Below, one piece after another: positions 1 to 8,359 of a DNA stretch of 64,000 bases (positions are counted from its first letter, which is position 1; each line of letters begins with the position of its first letter). This stretch comes from RYN-133 sp963754285 (GTDB taxonomy: Bacteria > Actinomycetota > Actinomycetes > Mycobacteriales > Jatrophihabitantaceae), in the NCBI GenBank assembly GCA_963754285.1, contig CAVWFN010000007.1:806001-870000 (forward strand). The letters run 5' to 3'. Made by a program: the position numbers and the translations under genes. Under the pieces are notes generated by a model, which ran no database searches, was not told the origin of the DNA, and saw nothing but the letters and a program-made list of their open reading frames with translations.

Positions 1-62
1 CGACCGGCAGATGTTGCCGGTGCAGACGAACAGAACCGAGAAGCTCACGACCGAACCCTACG

Positions 63-827
63 ATGTGCGTCGTGCGACGCGTGTGGACGGGCCTGCTGCT
101 GGTGAGCGCCGCTGTGGTTGCGATCGCGGTCGTCTACGTCGTGCGACAGCACCCCGACATTCCGCGCGCCGGTCAGGCGCCCGGGTTCTCCCAACCGGTC
201 GAATCGACACCGCCGACGAGCCGGAGCACCACCACCGGGCCGACTACGACGGCGCCGACCACGACCGCGCCGTCGCCGATACGGCTTGCGTTCCTCGGTG
301 ACGACTACACGGCATCTTCGGGTGCCTCGTCGCCGAAGGCCGGGTGGACCGCGCTGGTGAGCGCCGCACTCGAGGTCGACGCAACGACGGTCTCGGCGGA
401 CGGCGCCGGTTACGCCCAGACCGGATCGGACGGCATGTCCTACCAAGATCTGATCAGCCAGGTTGTCGCCGCAAACCCGCAGGTCGTCGTCGTCAGCGGC
501 GGACGCAACGACGTCACGCATTCGGCCCGGCAGGTGCGTATCGCAGCGCGGAAGGTGTTCGCGAGCCTGCACACGCTGCTGCCCGATGCGCGACTGGTCG
601 CGATCGCTCCGTGGTGGGGAGACAGTCCGCACCCACCGAAGCTCACCAAGGTCGACACTGCCGTGCAGGCCGGCGTCGAAGCGGTGCACGGCGTGTATCT
701 CGATGTCGCCGACGCCCTGAGCGGGCATCCGAACTGGATGGCCGACCTGGCCGACCCGAACGATCGGGGTTATCGCGCGATCGCTGCGTCGGTCACGGGC
801 CCGCTGCAGGCACAGCTGCCGCGCTGA
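63..827 (+). CDS. Secreted/anchored SGNH-fold protein, probable pseudoenzyme
   Basis: The 254-residue protein has an N-terminal membrane anchor or signal (about residues 6-27), a Thr/Ser/Pro-rich linker (about 45-70) and an SGNH/GDSL-hydrolase-like domain. Block I reads LGDDYTASSG where active relatives have GDS, so the nucleophilic Ser is Asp at residue 81. Block III (SGGRNDV) is intact. Block V reads DPNDRGY (from residue 231) where active enzymes have HPN, so the catalytic His is also Asp. Known family members are esterases or acetyl-xylan/peptidoglycan deacetylases; with both residues lost this copy is more likely a binding protein. The gene converges on the osmoprotectant operon, with a 15-bp hairpin between them. 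Confidence 0.8.
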   Translation: MCVVRRVWTGLLLVSAAVVAIAVVYVVRQHPDIPRAGQAPGFSQPVESTPPTSRSTTTGPTTTAPTTTAPSPIRLAFLGDDYTASSGASSPKAGWTALVSAALEVDATTVSADGAGYAQTGSDGMSYQDLISQVVAANPQVVVVSGGRNDVTHSARQVRIAARKVFASLHTLLPDARLVAIAPWWGDSPHPPKLTKVDTAVQAGVEAVHGVYLDVADALSGHPNWMADLADPNDRGYRAIAASVTGPLQAQLPR

Positions 828-843
828 CGGCCGCCTCAAAACA

Positions 844-877
844 CGTCGGCCCGGGATCTTTCGATCCCGGGCCGACG
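844..877. terminator. Perfect 15-bp hairpin between convergent genes
   Basis: The arms at 844-858 and 863-877 pair perfectly around a TTTC loop. Read on the minus strand the stem is followed by TGTTTTG, so it best suits termination of the osmoprotectant operon; on the plus strand no T tract follows. Confidence 0.8.
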
Positions 878-899
878 CCTGTTCGAACTCGGCGCTGGG

Positions 900-1871
900 T
901 CAGCCGAGGCCTTCCTGCTTGAGCCACGCCTTCGCCACGGTGTCGGGGTCGACGTTCGTCCCGAGCTTCGAGTCGAGGGTCAGCAGCGTCTTGGTGTCGA
1001 GCTTGGCCGACACGGCGTCGCATGCGTCCTTCATCGGCTGCGTCAAGGTGTTCTTCGCGAACATCGGCACGATGTTCTGTGCGGCGAACATGCTCTTCGG
1101 GTCCGCGAGGGACACGAAGTGGTTCTTCACGATGCTCGGATCTGTCGAGAAGATGTCCGCAGCGTCAATGTGATCGTTGACGAGCGCGTTGACGGTCGCC
1201 GTGCCACCTGCGTCGGTCGCGACGAACTGTCCGAACACCACGCCGTAGTCCGCCTTGAGGGCGGGCACGCCGTCGGGACGCGACTTGAAGTTCGCCGGCG
1301 CGCCGAGGGTGAGGTTGCTCGCCACGCTCTTCAGGTCACCGATCGACTTCAGGTGGTACTTGCTCGCGGTCTTCTGCGTCACGGTGATCGTGTCGGAGTC
1401 CTGCGCGGGCGCGAAGTTCGTCACGACGAATTTGTTGGCCGCTGCAACTTGCTGCAGCTGCGCGTACACGTCATCGGGCGTCTTCGCAGTGGTGGTCTTG
1501 CCGAGCAGGAACGGCAGGATCGAGCCGGTGTACTCGGGGATCGCGGTGATCTCACCGTTGGACAGCGCCTTCATGTACACCGAGCGCTCACCGATGTTCA
1601 GGTGCTTGGTGACCTTCACACCCTTCGCGCTCATCGCATCGCCGTAGATGTCGGCGAGCAGGATGTTCTCCGGGAAGTCGGCCGAGCCGATGGTGACCGA
1701 ACCGGGTTGCTTCGACAGCCCGCCGGCGGGCGCGGTCGACTGGCCGGAGGTCTGCGTGTTGAACGACTGGGACGGCGAAGCGCCGCCCTGCGCCGAGCTT
1801 CCGCTGCTGCCGCACGCTGCGAGCGCGAGCAGCCCGATCGCGGTGAGGACCGCGAGGTAGATCCGTTTCAT
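900..1871 (-). CDS. Osmoprotectant ABC transporter substrate-binding lipoprotein (OpuAC/OpuCC-like)
   Basis: This 323-residue lipoprotein starts at an ATG preceded by AGGAG. The signal peptide ends in a lipobox (ALAAC, Cys20), followed by a Ser/Gly/Gln-rich linker and an OpuAC-type periplasmic-binding fold that begins near GSVTIGSADFPEN. This family captures glycine betaine, choline or related compatible solutes outside the membrane and passes them to the two permeases. It is the last gene of the minus-strand operon, 47 nt after the upstream permease. The ligand cannot be read from the sequence. A longer in-frame opening runs upstream over the permease gene, but the lipobox and Shine-Dalgarno fix this start. 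Confidence 0.9.
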   Translation of the reverse strand: MKRIYLAVLTAIGLLALAACGSSGSSAQGGASPSQSFNTQTSGQSTAPAGGLSKQPGSVTIGSADFPENILLADIYGDAMSAKGVKVTKHLNIGERSVYMKALSNGEITAIPEYTGSILPFLLGKTTTAKTPDDVYAQLQQVAAANKFVVTNFAPAQDSDTITVTQKTASKYHLKSIGDLKSVASNLTLGAPANFKSRPDGVPALKADYGVVFGQFVATDAGGTATVNALVNDHIDAADIFSTDPSIVKNHFVSLADPKSMFAAQNIVPMFAKNTLTQPMKDACDAVSAKLDTKTLLTLDSKLGTNVDPDTVAKAWLKQEGLG

Positions 1872-1918
1872 CGATTTCTCCTTCGATGCTCTTACAGGTC
1901 TGAGGTCAAGCTGTCCGG

Positions 1919-2758
1919 TCACGCATGGGTCAAGTGCGCCTCCGCGGCAGGTTCGGAGGTGGCGTCCGCCGGTTCGGGACGGTTCTTGGTCGCGCGTCCG
2001 GACAGCCCGGGCGACACGACGTAGCGCTGGACAAGGTTCAGCAGGGCATCGGCGACGACGGCGAGGACGGCGACGGTGATGCCCGCGGCGACCATGGCCG
2101 GGTAACCGGTCTGCGGGTCGAACAGGGTCTCCGTCCCGTCCTTGATGTAGCGGCCGAGGCCGCCGAGGAAAGGCAGGAAGCCCGCGACCGTCACGGTGGC
2201 GATCACCTGCAATGTCGCGCTGCGCAGCCCGGACATGATCAGCGGCAAGGCGCACGGGAACTCGACCTTGAAGACGACTTCGCGACCCGTCATGCCCATC
2301 CCGCGCGCAGCGTCGCGCACCGCCGGGTCGACGTTCTGCACCCCTGCGTACGTGCTCGTGAGGATCGGTGGCAACGCGAGCACGATGAGCACGATCATCA
2401 CCGGGACGAAGACGGACAACCCTCCTCGGTCGACCACGCCGGGGATCGCGAAGTTCGTCGTGATCAGCGACGAGAACATGATGTAGAGCAGGATTGCGAA
2501 GCCGAGCGTCGGCACGGCACGAAGGCCGTTGGCCAGACCGACGACGAGCACGACGCCGCGGCCCGTGTGCCCGACGATCAACCCGATGGGCAGCGCGATG
2601 ATCGTCGCGATGACCAGGATGACGATCGTGTAGATCACGTGCTCGCGGATGCGTGCGACCAGGCCGAAGGGACCCCACCAGTTCGAGGGATCGTTGAACC
2701 AGATCAGGACCCGGCTGAAGCCCGGCACCTGCAGGTCGGCGAGAACCGGATGCGTCAT
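1919..2758 (-). CDS. Osmoprotectant ABC transporter permease (OpuCD/ProW-like)
   Basis: A 279-residue inner-membrane permease with about six hydrophobic segments. It carries the cytoplasmic coupling-loop pattern of this family around 'DPAVRDAARGMGMTGRE', which docks on the ATPase. The start ATG overlaps the stop of the upstream permease by 4 nt (ATGA, 2755-2758), indicating translational coupling. The last 30 residues are polar (Pro/Glu/Ala-rich) and probably cytoplasmic. With the neighbouring permease it would form the heterodimeric channel for betaine-type solutes. Confidence 0.9.
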   Translation of the reverse strand: MTHPVLADLQVPGFSRVLIWFNDPSNWWGPFGLVARIREHVIYTIVILVIATIIALPIGLIVGHTGRGVVLVVGLANGLRAVPTLGFAILLYIMFSSLITTNFAIPGVVDRGGLSVFVPVMIVLIVLALPPILTSTYAGVQNVDPAVRDAARGMGMTGREVVFKVEFPCALPLIMSGLRSATLQVIATVTVAGFLPFLGGLGRYIKDGTETLFDPQTGYPAMVAAGITVAVLAVVADALLNLVQRYVVSPGLSGRATKNRPEPADATSEPAAEAHLTHA

Positions 2759-3411
2759 ATGTTCCCTCCTGCCCGCTGCCAGGGAGTGAGTACACGCACG
2801 GTCGCGAGGACGATCAGATCGAAGATCAACGCGAGCAGGACGAACAGGATCAGCCCCACCAGCGTGGGCGTCACCGAGTTGTACGTGTACCCGAGCACGA
2901 ACAACTCGCCGAGCTGGGTCACCCCGATGACCGAACCGACCGACACGAGGCTCACGTTCGACACCGCGGCGACCCGCAGCCCGGCGCCGATCACCGGCAC
3001 CGCGAGCGGCAGTTGGACGGCGAAGAAACGCTGCCGATCGGTGTAGCCCATCGCCGAGGCCGCAGCCATCGCCGTCTCGGACACCGAATCGAGACCATCA
3101 GCCACCGTGCGTACGAGCAACGCGAGCGTGTAGAACGTCAGGCCGACCGCGACGTTGACCGGCGACAGGATGCCCGTGCCGATGATGCCGGGCAGGGCAA
3201 GGAACAACACGAGTGACGGAATCGTGTAGAGCAGGCCGGCCAGCGAGGTGATCGGCGGGTAGGTCCAGTGGTAGCGGCTGGCCACCCACCCGATCGGCAG
3301 GGCGAGCGCGAGCCCGATCAGCAGGGGGACACCGGCCAACCACACCGTGGTCCACAACCAGCTCATGATGTCGCTGCGGTGGTCGGTGAAATAGGTCCAG
3401 AGCTCACCCAT
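2755..3411 (-). CDS. Osmoprotectant ABC transporter permease (OpuCB-like)
   Basis: A permease of about 218 residues with five to six hydrophobic segments and an EAA-type loop around 'VSETAMAAASAMGYTDRQ'. I chose the ATG at 3411 (MGELWTYF), which overlaps the ATPase stop by 8 nt; a GTG at 3420 is a possible alternative. Its own stop overlaps the next permease start. This is the first of two half-channel subunits in the operon. Confidence 0.88.
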   Translation of the reverse strand: MGELWTYFTDHRSDIMSWLWTTVWLAGVPLLIGLALALPIGWVASRYHWTYPPITSLAGLLYTIPSLVLFLALPGIIGTGILSPVNVAVGLTFYTLALLVRTVADGLDSVSETAMAAASAMGYTDRQRFFAVQLPLAVPVIGAGLRVAAVSNVSLVSVGSVIGVTQLGELFVLGYTYNSVTPTLVGLILFVLLALIFDLIVLATVRVLTPWQRAGGNI

Positions 3412-4558
3412 GGGCACCACCCCGGGCGGCGGCGTTCACCGTGTCGCGGCGGATGGCGGCGGCGCGGCGCTCGATGCGCTCGAGCACCTCACCGGCGGTC
3501 ACCGTGCCGACGAATCGGCCGTCGCCGTCGACGACGACTCCGCGTCCGCTGGGCGAGGACAACGCGGCATCGAGCGCCTCGCGCAGCGTGCCCGACTGCT
3601 TGGCCAGGGTGCCGCCGAGATTGAGCAGCTCCGGCGTCACCGCGGCGTCCAGCGCCGACCCGCTGAGCCCACCCACGGCCAGCCAGCCCTGGGGCTGGTT
3701 GTCGTCGTCGACGACCAACGTCCACCCGTCCTGAGCTCCGTCGCGGGCCTGGCGCACCTGCGCGCCGAGACGAACGACGTCTTCCTCGGCGGTGGGTAGC
3801 TCACCCGCCGCGGCGAAACCGAGCGCGCGGTAGCCGCGGTCGCGGCCGACGAAGCCGGCGACGAAGGCGTCCGCCGGGCGGGAGAGCAATTCGGCCGGCT
3901 CGGCGAACTGGGCGAGCTTGCCGCCGACGCGCATGACCGCGACCTTGTCGCCGAGCTTGATGGCTTCGTCGATGTCGTGGGTGACGAACGCGATCGTCTT
4001 GCCCAGCTCGTTCTGCAGCCGCAGGAATTCGTTCTGCAGCTGCTCGCGCACGACCGGGTCGACCGCGCTGAACGGCTCGTCCATCAACATCACGGGCGGA
4101 TCGGCGGCCAGCGCCCGCGCGACGCCGACGCGCTGCTGCTGTCCACCCGACAGCTGCGCGGGGTAACGCCGCGCGAGGTTGCCCGGCAACCCGACCCGCT
4201 CGAGCAGTTCGAGGGCACGCTTGCGGGCGGTGGCCTTGCTCTCGCCGAGCAGCAGCGGGACAGTCGCCACGTTGTCGACCACAGTGCGGTGCGGGAACAA
4301 GCCGGCGTGCTGGATCACGTAACCGATGCCGCGGCGCAGCTGGGCCGGGTCGATCGAGGCGGTGTCCTTGTCGTCGAGAAGGATCCGGCCCGACGTCGGC
4401 TCGAGCATCCGGTTGATCATGCGCAGCGACGTGGTCTTGCCGCACCCGGACGGGCCGACGAAGACGGTGATCTTGCCGGTCGGGGCTTCGATGGACAGCT
4501 CGTCGACGGCGACAGTGCCGTCGCCGAAGCGCTTGGTGACGGACTCGAACCGGATCAC
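3404..4558 (-). CDS. Osmoprotectant ABC transporter ATPase with C-terminal CBS-like region (OpuCA-like)
   Basis: The ATPase of about 384 residues shows Walker A GPSGCGKTT, the signature LSGGQQQR, Walker B VMLMDEPF and the switch His in FVTHD. The C-terminal third resembles a degenerate CBS pair; in OpuA/OpuC transporters CBS domains sense ionic strength or c-di-AMP. The GTG start at 4558 overlaps the TGA stop of the IclR-type regulator (GTGA), so regulator and pump are translationally coupled. The reading frame is open further upstream, but homology begins at this GTG (IRFESVTKRF). Confidence 0.9.
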   Translation of the reverse strand: MIRFESVTKRFGDGTVAVDELSIEAPTGKITVFVGPSGCGKTTSLRMINRMLEPTSGRILLDDKDTASIDPAQLRRGIGYVIQHAGLFPHRTVVDNVATVPLLLGESKATARKRALELLERVGLPGNLARRYPAQLSGGQQQRVGVARALAADPPVMLMDEPFSAVDPVVREQLQNEFLRLQNELGKTIAFVTHDIDEAIKLGDKVAVMRVGGKLAQFAEPAELLSRPADAFVAGFVGRDRGYRALGFAAAGELPTAEEDVVRLGAQVRQARDGAQDGWTLVVDDDNQPQGWLAVGGLSGSALDAAVTPELLNLGGTLAKQSGTLREALDAALSSPSGRGVVVDGDGRFVGTVTAGEVLERIERRAAAIRRDTVNAAARGGAHG

Positions 4559-5271
4559 CGGGCTTCCTCCAGGGTCGTGTGATCGGGGGGTCGTGCACCG
4601 AGCTGCGCGCTGATCGTCGCCGCCTCGTGGGCGACGATCAGTCCGTAGGCGTGCATCGCCGCGTCGTCGATGCGATAGGTCGGACCGAGCAGGTTGAGCG
4701 CGCCGGCGATGCCGCCGGCCCACCGGATGGGCGCGGCGATGGCGGTGACGTCGGGCTCGAGCCGGTCGCGCTGTGCGACGAACCCGTGCGCGGACACCTC
4801 GCCACGCAGTGCACCCGCGACGGCGAGGTCTTCGAGCTCGATGGCACGCCCCACCCAGCTCGTGTGCCGAATCGCGTGCGTGCCTTCGACCATCGCCAGG
4901 TAGATCGCGGTGTCGGCAGCGCCGCGGATGACGAGATAGGCCGACTCGCCGGTGCGTTCGACGATGCGCTGCAGGCTCGGGCGGGCTTGCTGGACGAGCG
5001 GCTGGCGGCCGAGGGCCAGGGCGCCGAGCTGGATCAGCCGATTGCCGGGTTCATAGAGCCCCGCCGGGGTGCGGACGACGAAGCCGGCCGCCTCGAGCGT
5101 GCGCAGCAACCGCAGCGCCGTGCTGGGCGCCAGGCCGGTCCTCCGGGCGCATTCGGACAGCGTGCTTGCCGCGTTCTCGGCGACGTGGGCGAGCAGCCCG
5201 AGCGCCCGCTCGACGGTGCGGGTGGACGAGGACACGCGAGCACGGGCGAACTCGGTGTCCAGCTCGGACAT
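4555..5271 (-). CDS. IclR-family transcriptional regulator
   Basis: This 238-residue regulator has an N-terminal winged helix-turn-helix (about residues 15-75, including ALGLLAHVAE and LAPSTALRLLRTLEAAGF) and a C-terminal IclR effector-binding domain. It is the first gene of the osmoprotectant operon and shares a 4-nt stop/start overlap with the ATPase gene. That placement suggests control of compatible-solute or choline/betaine uptake, probably including its own transcription. The effector is unknown. Confidence 0.88.
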   Translation of the reverse strand: MSELDTEFARARVSSSTRTVERALGLLAHVAENAASTLSECARRTGLAPSTALRLLRTLEAAGFVVRTPAGLYEPGNRLIQLGALALGRQPLVQQARPSLQRIVERTGESAYLVIRGAADTAIYLAMVEGTHAIRHTSWVGRAIELEDLAVAGALRGEVSAHGFVAQRDRLEPDVTAIAAPIRWAGGIAGALNLLGPTYRIDDAAMHAYGLIVAHEAATISAQLGARPPDHTTLEEAR

Positions 5272-5328
5272 GCGGCCCCCCGACGGCTCGTCCCCGGCAC
5301 CAGGTCCAGGTGCCGCCAGATGCTGCCA

Positions 5329-5354
5329 CGCAATAGAACCGTTTTGCCATTGCG
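5329..5354. promoter_or_regulatory. Inverted repeat upstream of the IclR gene, candidate operator
   Basis: CGCAAT (5329-5334) and ATTGCG (5349-5354) form a perfect 6-bp inverted repeat with a 14-bp spacer, about 58 bp upstream of the regulator start. It could be an autoregulatory operator. This rests only on position and symmetry. Confidence 0.35.
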
Positions 5355-5414
5355 CGGTAACAAGTCATCCATGCAACCACGCGCGTCCGACGACGCGTCC
5401 CGATTTTTCGTTCG

Positions 5415-5846
5415 TTATTTTTTCGTGACCCGCCGGGTGGGTGGCTGGGGTGGCTCAGGGGACTCAGGCGACGCCTCGGTGGCCCGTTGCAGCCCGGTCA
5501 GGCGCCGCACCAATCCGGCGCCGGGCATGTCGCCGAGAACACCGGCCAGCCGCTCCATGCGCACAGACAGCTGCTCGAGCGGCACGATGAGCGTGGCCGT
5601 GGTGCGTTCGACCTGCGCCACGAGCCGGTCGAGCCGGGCGACGGTCTGGTTGAACCGCTCCAGGGAGTCGTTGAACGACTTCATCGTGGCGGGCAACTGG
5701 GCGACGAGGCGGGTGTTCTGCTCGAGCACGTCCTGCAGCCACCGCGCCTGCTCGTCGGCCTGCTTCATCAGGTCGCCGACGAGCGGGATGGAGCCCACGC
5801 CGGGCGGCACTCGCGAACTCTTCGCCATGGCGGCATTGAACCGCAT
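5415..5846 (-). CDS. Coiled-coil protein of unknown function
   Basis: A 143-residue acidic/basic helical protein (137 residues if the second ATG at 5828, MAKSSRVPPG, is used). Residues from about 30 to 95 show heptad spacing typical of a coiled coil (for example NDSLERFNQTVARLDRLV). The C-terminal tail is Pro/Arg/Lys-rich. There is no signal peptide or membrane segment. It resembles phasin-like or generic actinobacterial helical proteins, but no function is assigned. It is divergent from the Fe-S reductase gene. Confidence 0.65.
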   Translation of the reverse strand: MRFNAAMAKSSRVPPGVGSIPLVGDLMKQADEQARWLQDVLEQNTRLVAQLPATMKSFNDSLERFNQTVARLDRLVAQVERTTATLIVPLEQLSVRMERLAGVLGDMPGAGLVRRLTGLQRATEASPESPEPPQPPTRRVTKK

Positions 5847-5895
5847 CGCGCCGAGGAGGTGGCGTTAGCGCGACCACACCTTGGACCCGGATTCG

Positions 5896-5925
5896 TTACC
5901 AGCCGGTAATACCGAATAGATTCGG
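5896..5925. promoter_or_regulatory. Two adjacent palindromes in the promoter of the Fe-S reductase gene
   Basis: TTACC-AGCC-GGTAA (5896-5909) is followed two bases later by CCGAAT-AG-ATTCGG (5912-5925); both are perfect inverted repeats. They lie 60-90 bp upstream of the TTG start. The first looks like a TetR-type operator, plausible for a gene tied to acyl-CoA oxidation. Confidence 0.45.
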
Positions 5926-5984
5926 CATAGTTTCTTCCGACCGACCTGCCCGCTGCCCGTCCTGCCGCCGCTGAGGAGACCGCG

Positions 5985-8258
5985 TTGAGCGTGAGCCCGC
6001 ATCCCGTTGCCTACGGGAAGGTGTTCGACTGGGTGTACACCCCGCCCGGCGCGCTCCGCATCACCCTCGCGATCGCCATGCTGGTGATCACGATCGCCGT
6101 CGCCGGGCGCCGGATCGCGTGGCTGGTCAAGCTCATTCGCTCCGGACGGCCCGCCAAGGGCCGCACCGACATGATCGAGGAACGGGTCAAGGGCCAGGTC
6201 GTCGAGGTCTTCGGGCAGCGCCGGCTGCTGCGCTGGAGCGGCCCGGGCATCGCGCACTTCTTCACGTTCTGGGGCTTCGTCATCCTCGGCGCCACGATCG
6301 TCGAGGCCATGGGCGCGCTGGTCATCAGCAAGGACTTCGCGTTCCCGATCATCGGCCACGCGCGCTGGCTCGGTTTCGGCGAAGACTTCTTCGCCGTCGC
6401 CGTCCTCGTCGCGATCGTGTGGTTCGCGATCAACCGGCTGCGCAACGCACCCGATCGCGAGGCGCGCAGCAGCCGCTTCTACGGCTCGCACACCGGGCCG
6501 GCGTGGGCCGTTCTCGCAATGATCGCGCTGGTCGTGATCACGTTGCTGCTCTACCGCGGCGCGCAGTACAACACCGGGCACTTCCCGTGGGGCAGGTCGC
6601 ACGCGCCGTTCGCGTCGTGGGCCGTGGCGAAGCTGCTCGGCAGCGGCGCCTACAACCAGGGCATCGAGACGTTCTTCCTGCTCGGGCAGATGGCGGTCAT
6701 CTTCGGGTTCACGATCCTCGTCGTCTACAGCAAGCACCTGCACATCGCGACCGCGCCGCTCAACGTGCTCACCAAGCGCGAACCGGACGGGTTGCGCGAG
6801 TTGCTGCCGGTGACCGATGCCGAGGGCGACCCGATCGACTTCGCCGACGTCGAGAACCTGTCCGAGGACACCGTCTTCGGCAAGGGCAAGATCGAGGACT
6901 TCACGTGGAAGGGCTACCTCGACTTCGCGACCTGCACCGAGTGCGGACGTTGCCAGTCGCAGTGCCCGGCGTGGAACACCGGCAAGCCGCTCTCGCCGAA
7001 GCTCGTGATCATGGACCTGCGCGACCACCTGTTCGCGAAGGCGCCGTACCTGTTCGGCAAAGAGGTGCCGAAGAAGGCGACAGCAGAGGGGCACGAGCCC
7101 AGCGGGCATCACGTCCCCGAGGCCGGCTTCCCGCGCATCGAGGGCTCGGGCGGTGACCAGGCCGTGCGCCCGCTCGTCGGTGACCTCGCCAGCGGCGGTG
7201 TCATCGATCCGGACGTGCTGTGGTCGTGCACCACGTGCGGTGCCTGCGTCGAACAGTGCCCGGTCGACATCGAGCACATCGACCACATCGTCGACATGCG
7301 CCGCTACCAGGTGCTGATCGAGTCCGCGTTCCCGTCCGAGGCCGGCGTCATGCTGCGCAACATCGAGAACAAGGGAAATCCGTGGGGCATGGCCGACCGT
7401 GGCCGTGACGAGTGGATGGCCGACGTGTCCTTCGAGGTGCGCCGCGCCGAACCGGGCTCGAAGCTCGAGCCCGACATCGAATACCTGTTCTGGGTCGGCT
7501 GCGCCGGCGCCCTGGAAGACCGCTCGCGCAAGGTGACGATCGCCTTCGCCGAACTGCTGCACACCGCAGGCGTCGAGTTCGCGGTGCTGGGCTCCGGCGA
7601 GACGTGCACCGGAGATCCCGCGCGACGGCTGGGCAACGAGTTCTTGTTCCAGATGCAGGGCATGCAGAACGTCGAGGTGCTCAACTCGATCACTCGCGCC
7701 GCGCCGCTGAAGATCGTCGCGACCTGCCCGCACTGCTTCAACACCCTCGCCAACGAGTACCCGCAACTCGGCGGCCACTTCGAGGTGGTGCACCACACCC
7801 AGCTGCTCGGCAAGCTCGTCGAGGACGGTCGGCTCACACCTGTCGAGCCGGTCGACAAGAACGTCACCTATCACGACCCGTGCTACCTCGGCCGGCACAA
7901 CAAGGTCTACACACCGCCACGCGAGGTGCTCGGCGCGATCGCCGGCCTCAAGTCGCAGGAGATGCATCGTTGCAAGGACCGCGGCTTCTGCTGCGGAGCC
8001 GGCGGCGCGCGGTTCTGGATGGAAGAGAAGATCGGCAAGCGCATCAACGTCGAACGCACCGAGGAAGCGCTCGCGCTCGATCCCGATCTGATTTCGACCG
8101 CGTGCCCGTTCTGCATGGTGATGCTGTCCGACGCCGTGGCGGCGAAGGTCGGCGAGGGCGAAGCACGTGAGGACGTGAAGGTGCTCGACGTCGCGCAGAT
8201 CCTGCAGCAGTCCCTCGGTGTGGCCTCGGTCAAGGTCGACGCGTCAGAACCTGAGTAG
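5985..8258 (+). CDS. Membrane-bound Fe-S oxidoreductase (EtfD/FadF-like, heterodisulfide-reductase family)
   Basis: The 757-residue protein begins at TTG with GAGGAG 6 nt upstream. It has an N-terminal membrane region (about six segments, residues 25-270). Two 4Fe-4S motifs follow, CTECGRCQSQCP near residue 317 and CTTCGACVEQCP near 415. Two CCG-type cysteine-rich domains come last, including TCPHCFNTLANEYP and CCGAGGARFW. This architecture matches actinobacterial EtfD (Rv0338c type), which passes electrons from electron-transfer flavoprotein to menaquinone during fatty acid oxidation. That role is by family, not proven here. It stands alone behind its own promoter. Confidence 0.88.
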   Translation: MSVSPHPVAYGKVFDWVYTPPGALRITLAIAMLVITIAVAGRRIAWLVKLIRSGRPAKGRTDMIEERVKGQVVEVFGQRRLLRWSGPGIAHFFTFWGFVILGATIVEAMGALVISKDFAFPIIGHARWLGFGEDFFAVAVLVAIVWFAINRLRNAPDREARSSRFYGSHTGPAWAVLAMIALVVITLLLYRGAQYNTGHFPWGRSHAPFASWAVAKLLGSGAYNQGIETFFLLGQMAVIFGFTILVVYSKHLHIATAPLNVLTKREPDGLRELLPVTDAEGDPIDFADVENLSEDTVFGKGKIEDFTWKGYLDFATCTECGRCQSQCPAWNTGKPLSPKLVIMDLRDHLFAKAPYLFGKEVPKKATAEGHEPSGHHVPEAGFPRIEGSGGDQAVRPLVGDLASGGVIDPDVLWSCTTCGACVEQCPVDIEHIDHIVDMRRYQVLIESAFPSEAGVMLRNIENKGNPWGMADRGRDEWMADVSFEVRRAEPGSKLEPDIEYLFWVGCAGALEDRSRKVTIAFAELLHTAGVEFAVLGSGETCTGDPARRLGNEFLFQMQGMQNVEVLNSITRAAPLKIVATCPHCFNTLANEYPQLGGHFEVVHHTQLLGKLVEDGRLTPVEPVDKNVTYHDPCYLGRHNKVYTPPREVLGAIAGLKSQEMHRCKDRGFCCGAGGARFWMEEKIGKRINVERTEEALALDPDLISTACPFCMVMLSDAVAAKVGEGEAREDVKVLDVAQILQQSLGVASVKVDASEPE

Positions 8259-8359
8259 CCGGGTAGGACAGGGCGTAGGAGTCGCTTCGTCCACGTAGCC
8301 TCGGGCCGGACGAATCAGCAAGCAGGTAAGCCCATTCCGACCCGACAGGAGGCTGTTGC

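Noticed and set aside
4..20. CCGGCA-GATGT-TGCCGG hairpin at the left edge as a terminator of an upstream gene
   Set aside because: Only 6 bp, no T tract, and the upstream gene is outside the window.
900..2795. A single 631-residue ORF on the minus strand
   Set aside because: Only its last part has homology; lipobox and Shine-Dalgarno place the binding-protein start at 1871, and the rest is a shadow of the permease gene.
5865..7967. Long minus-strand ORF opposite the Fe-S reductase gene
   Set aside because: Arg/His/Asp-rich antisense shadow without recognisable motifs; typical of high-GC codon bias.
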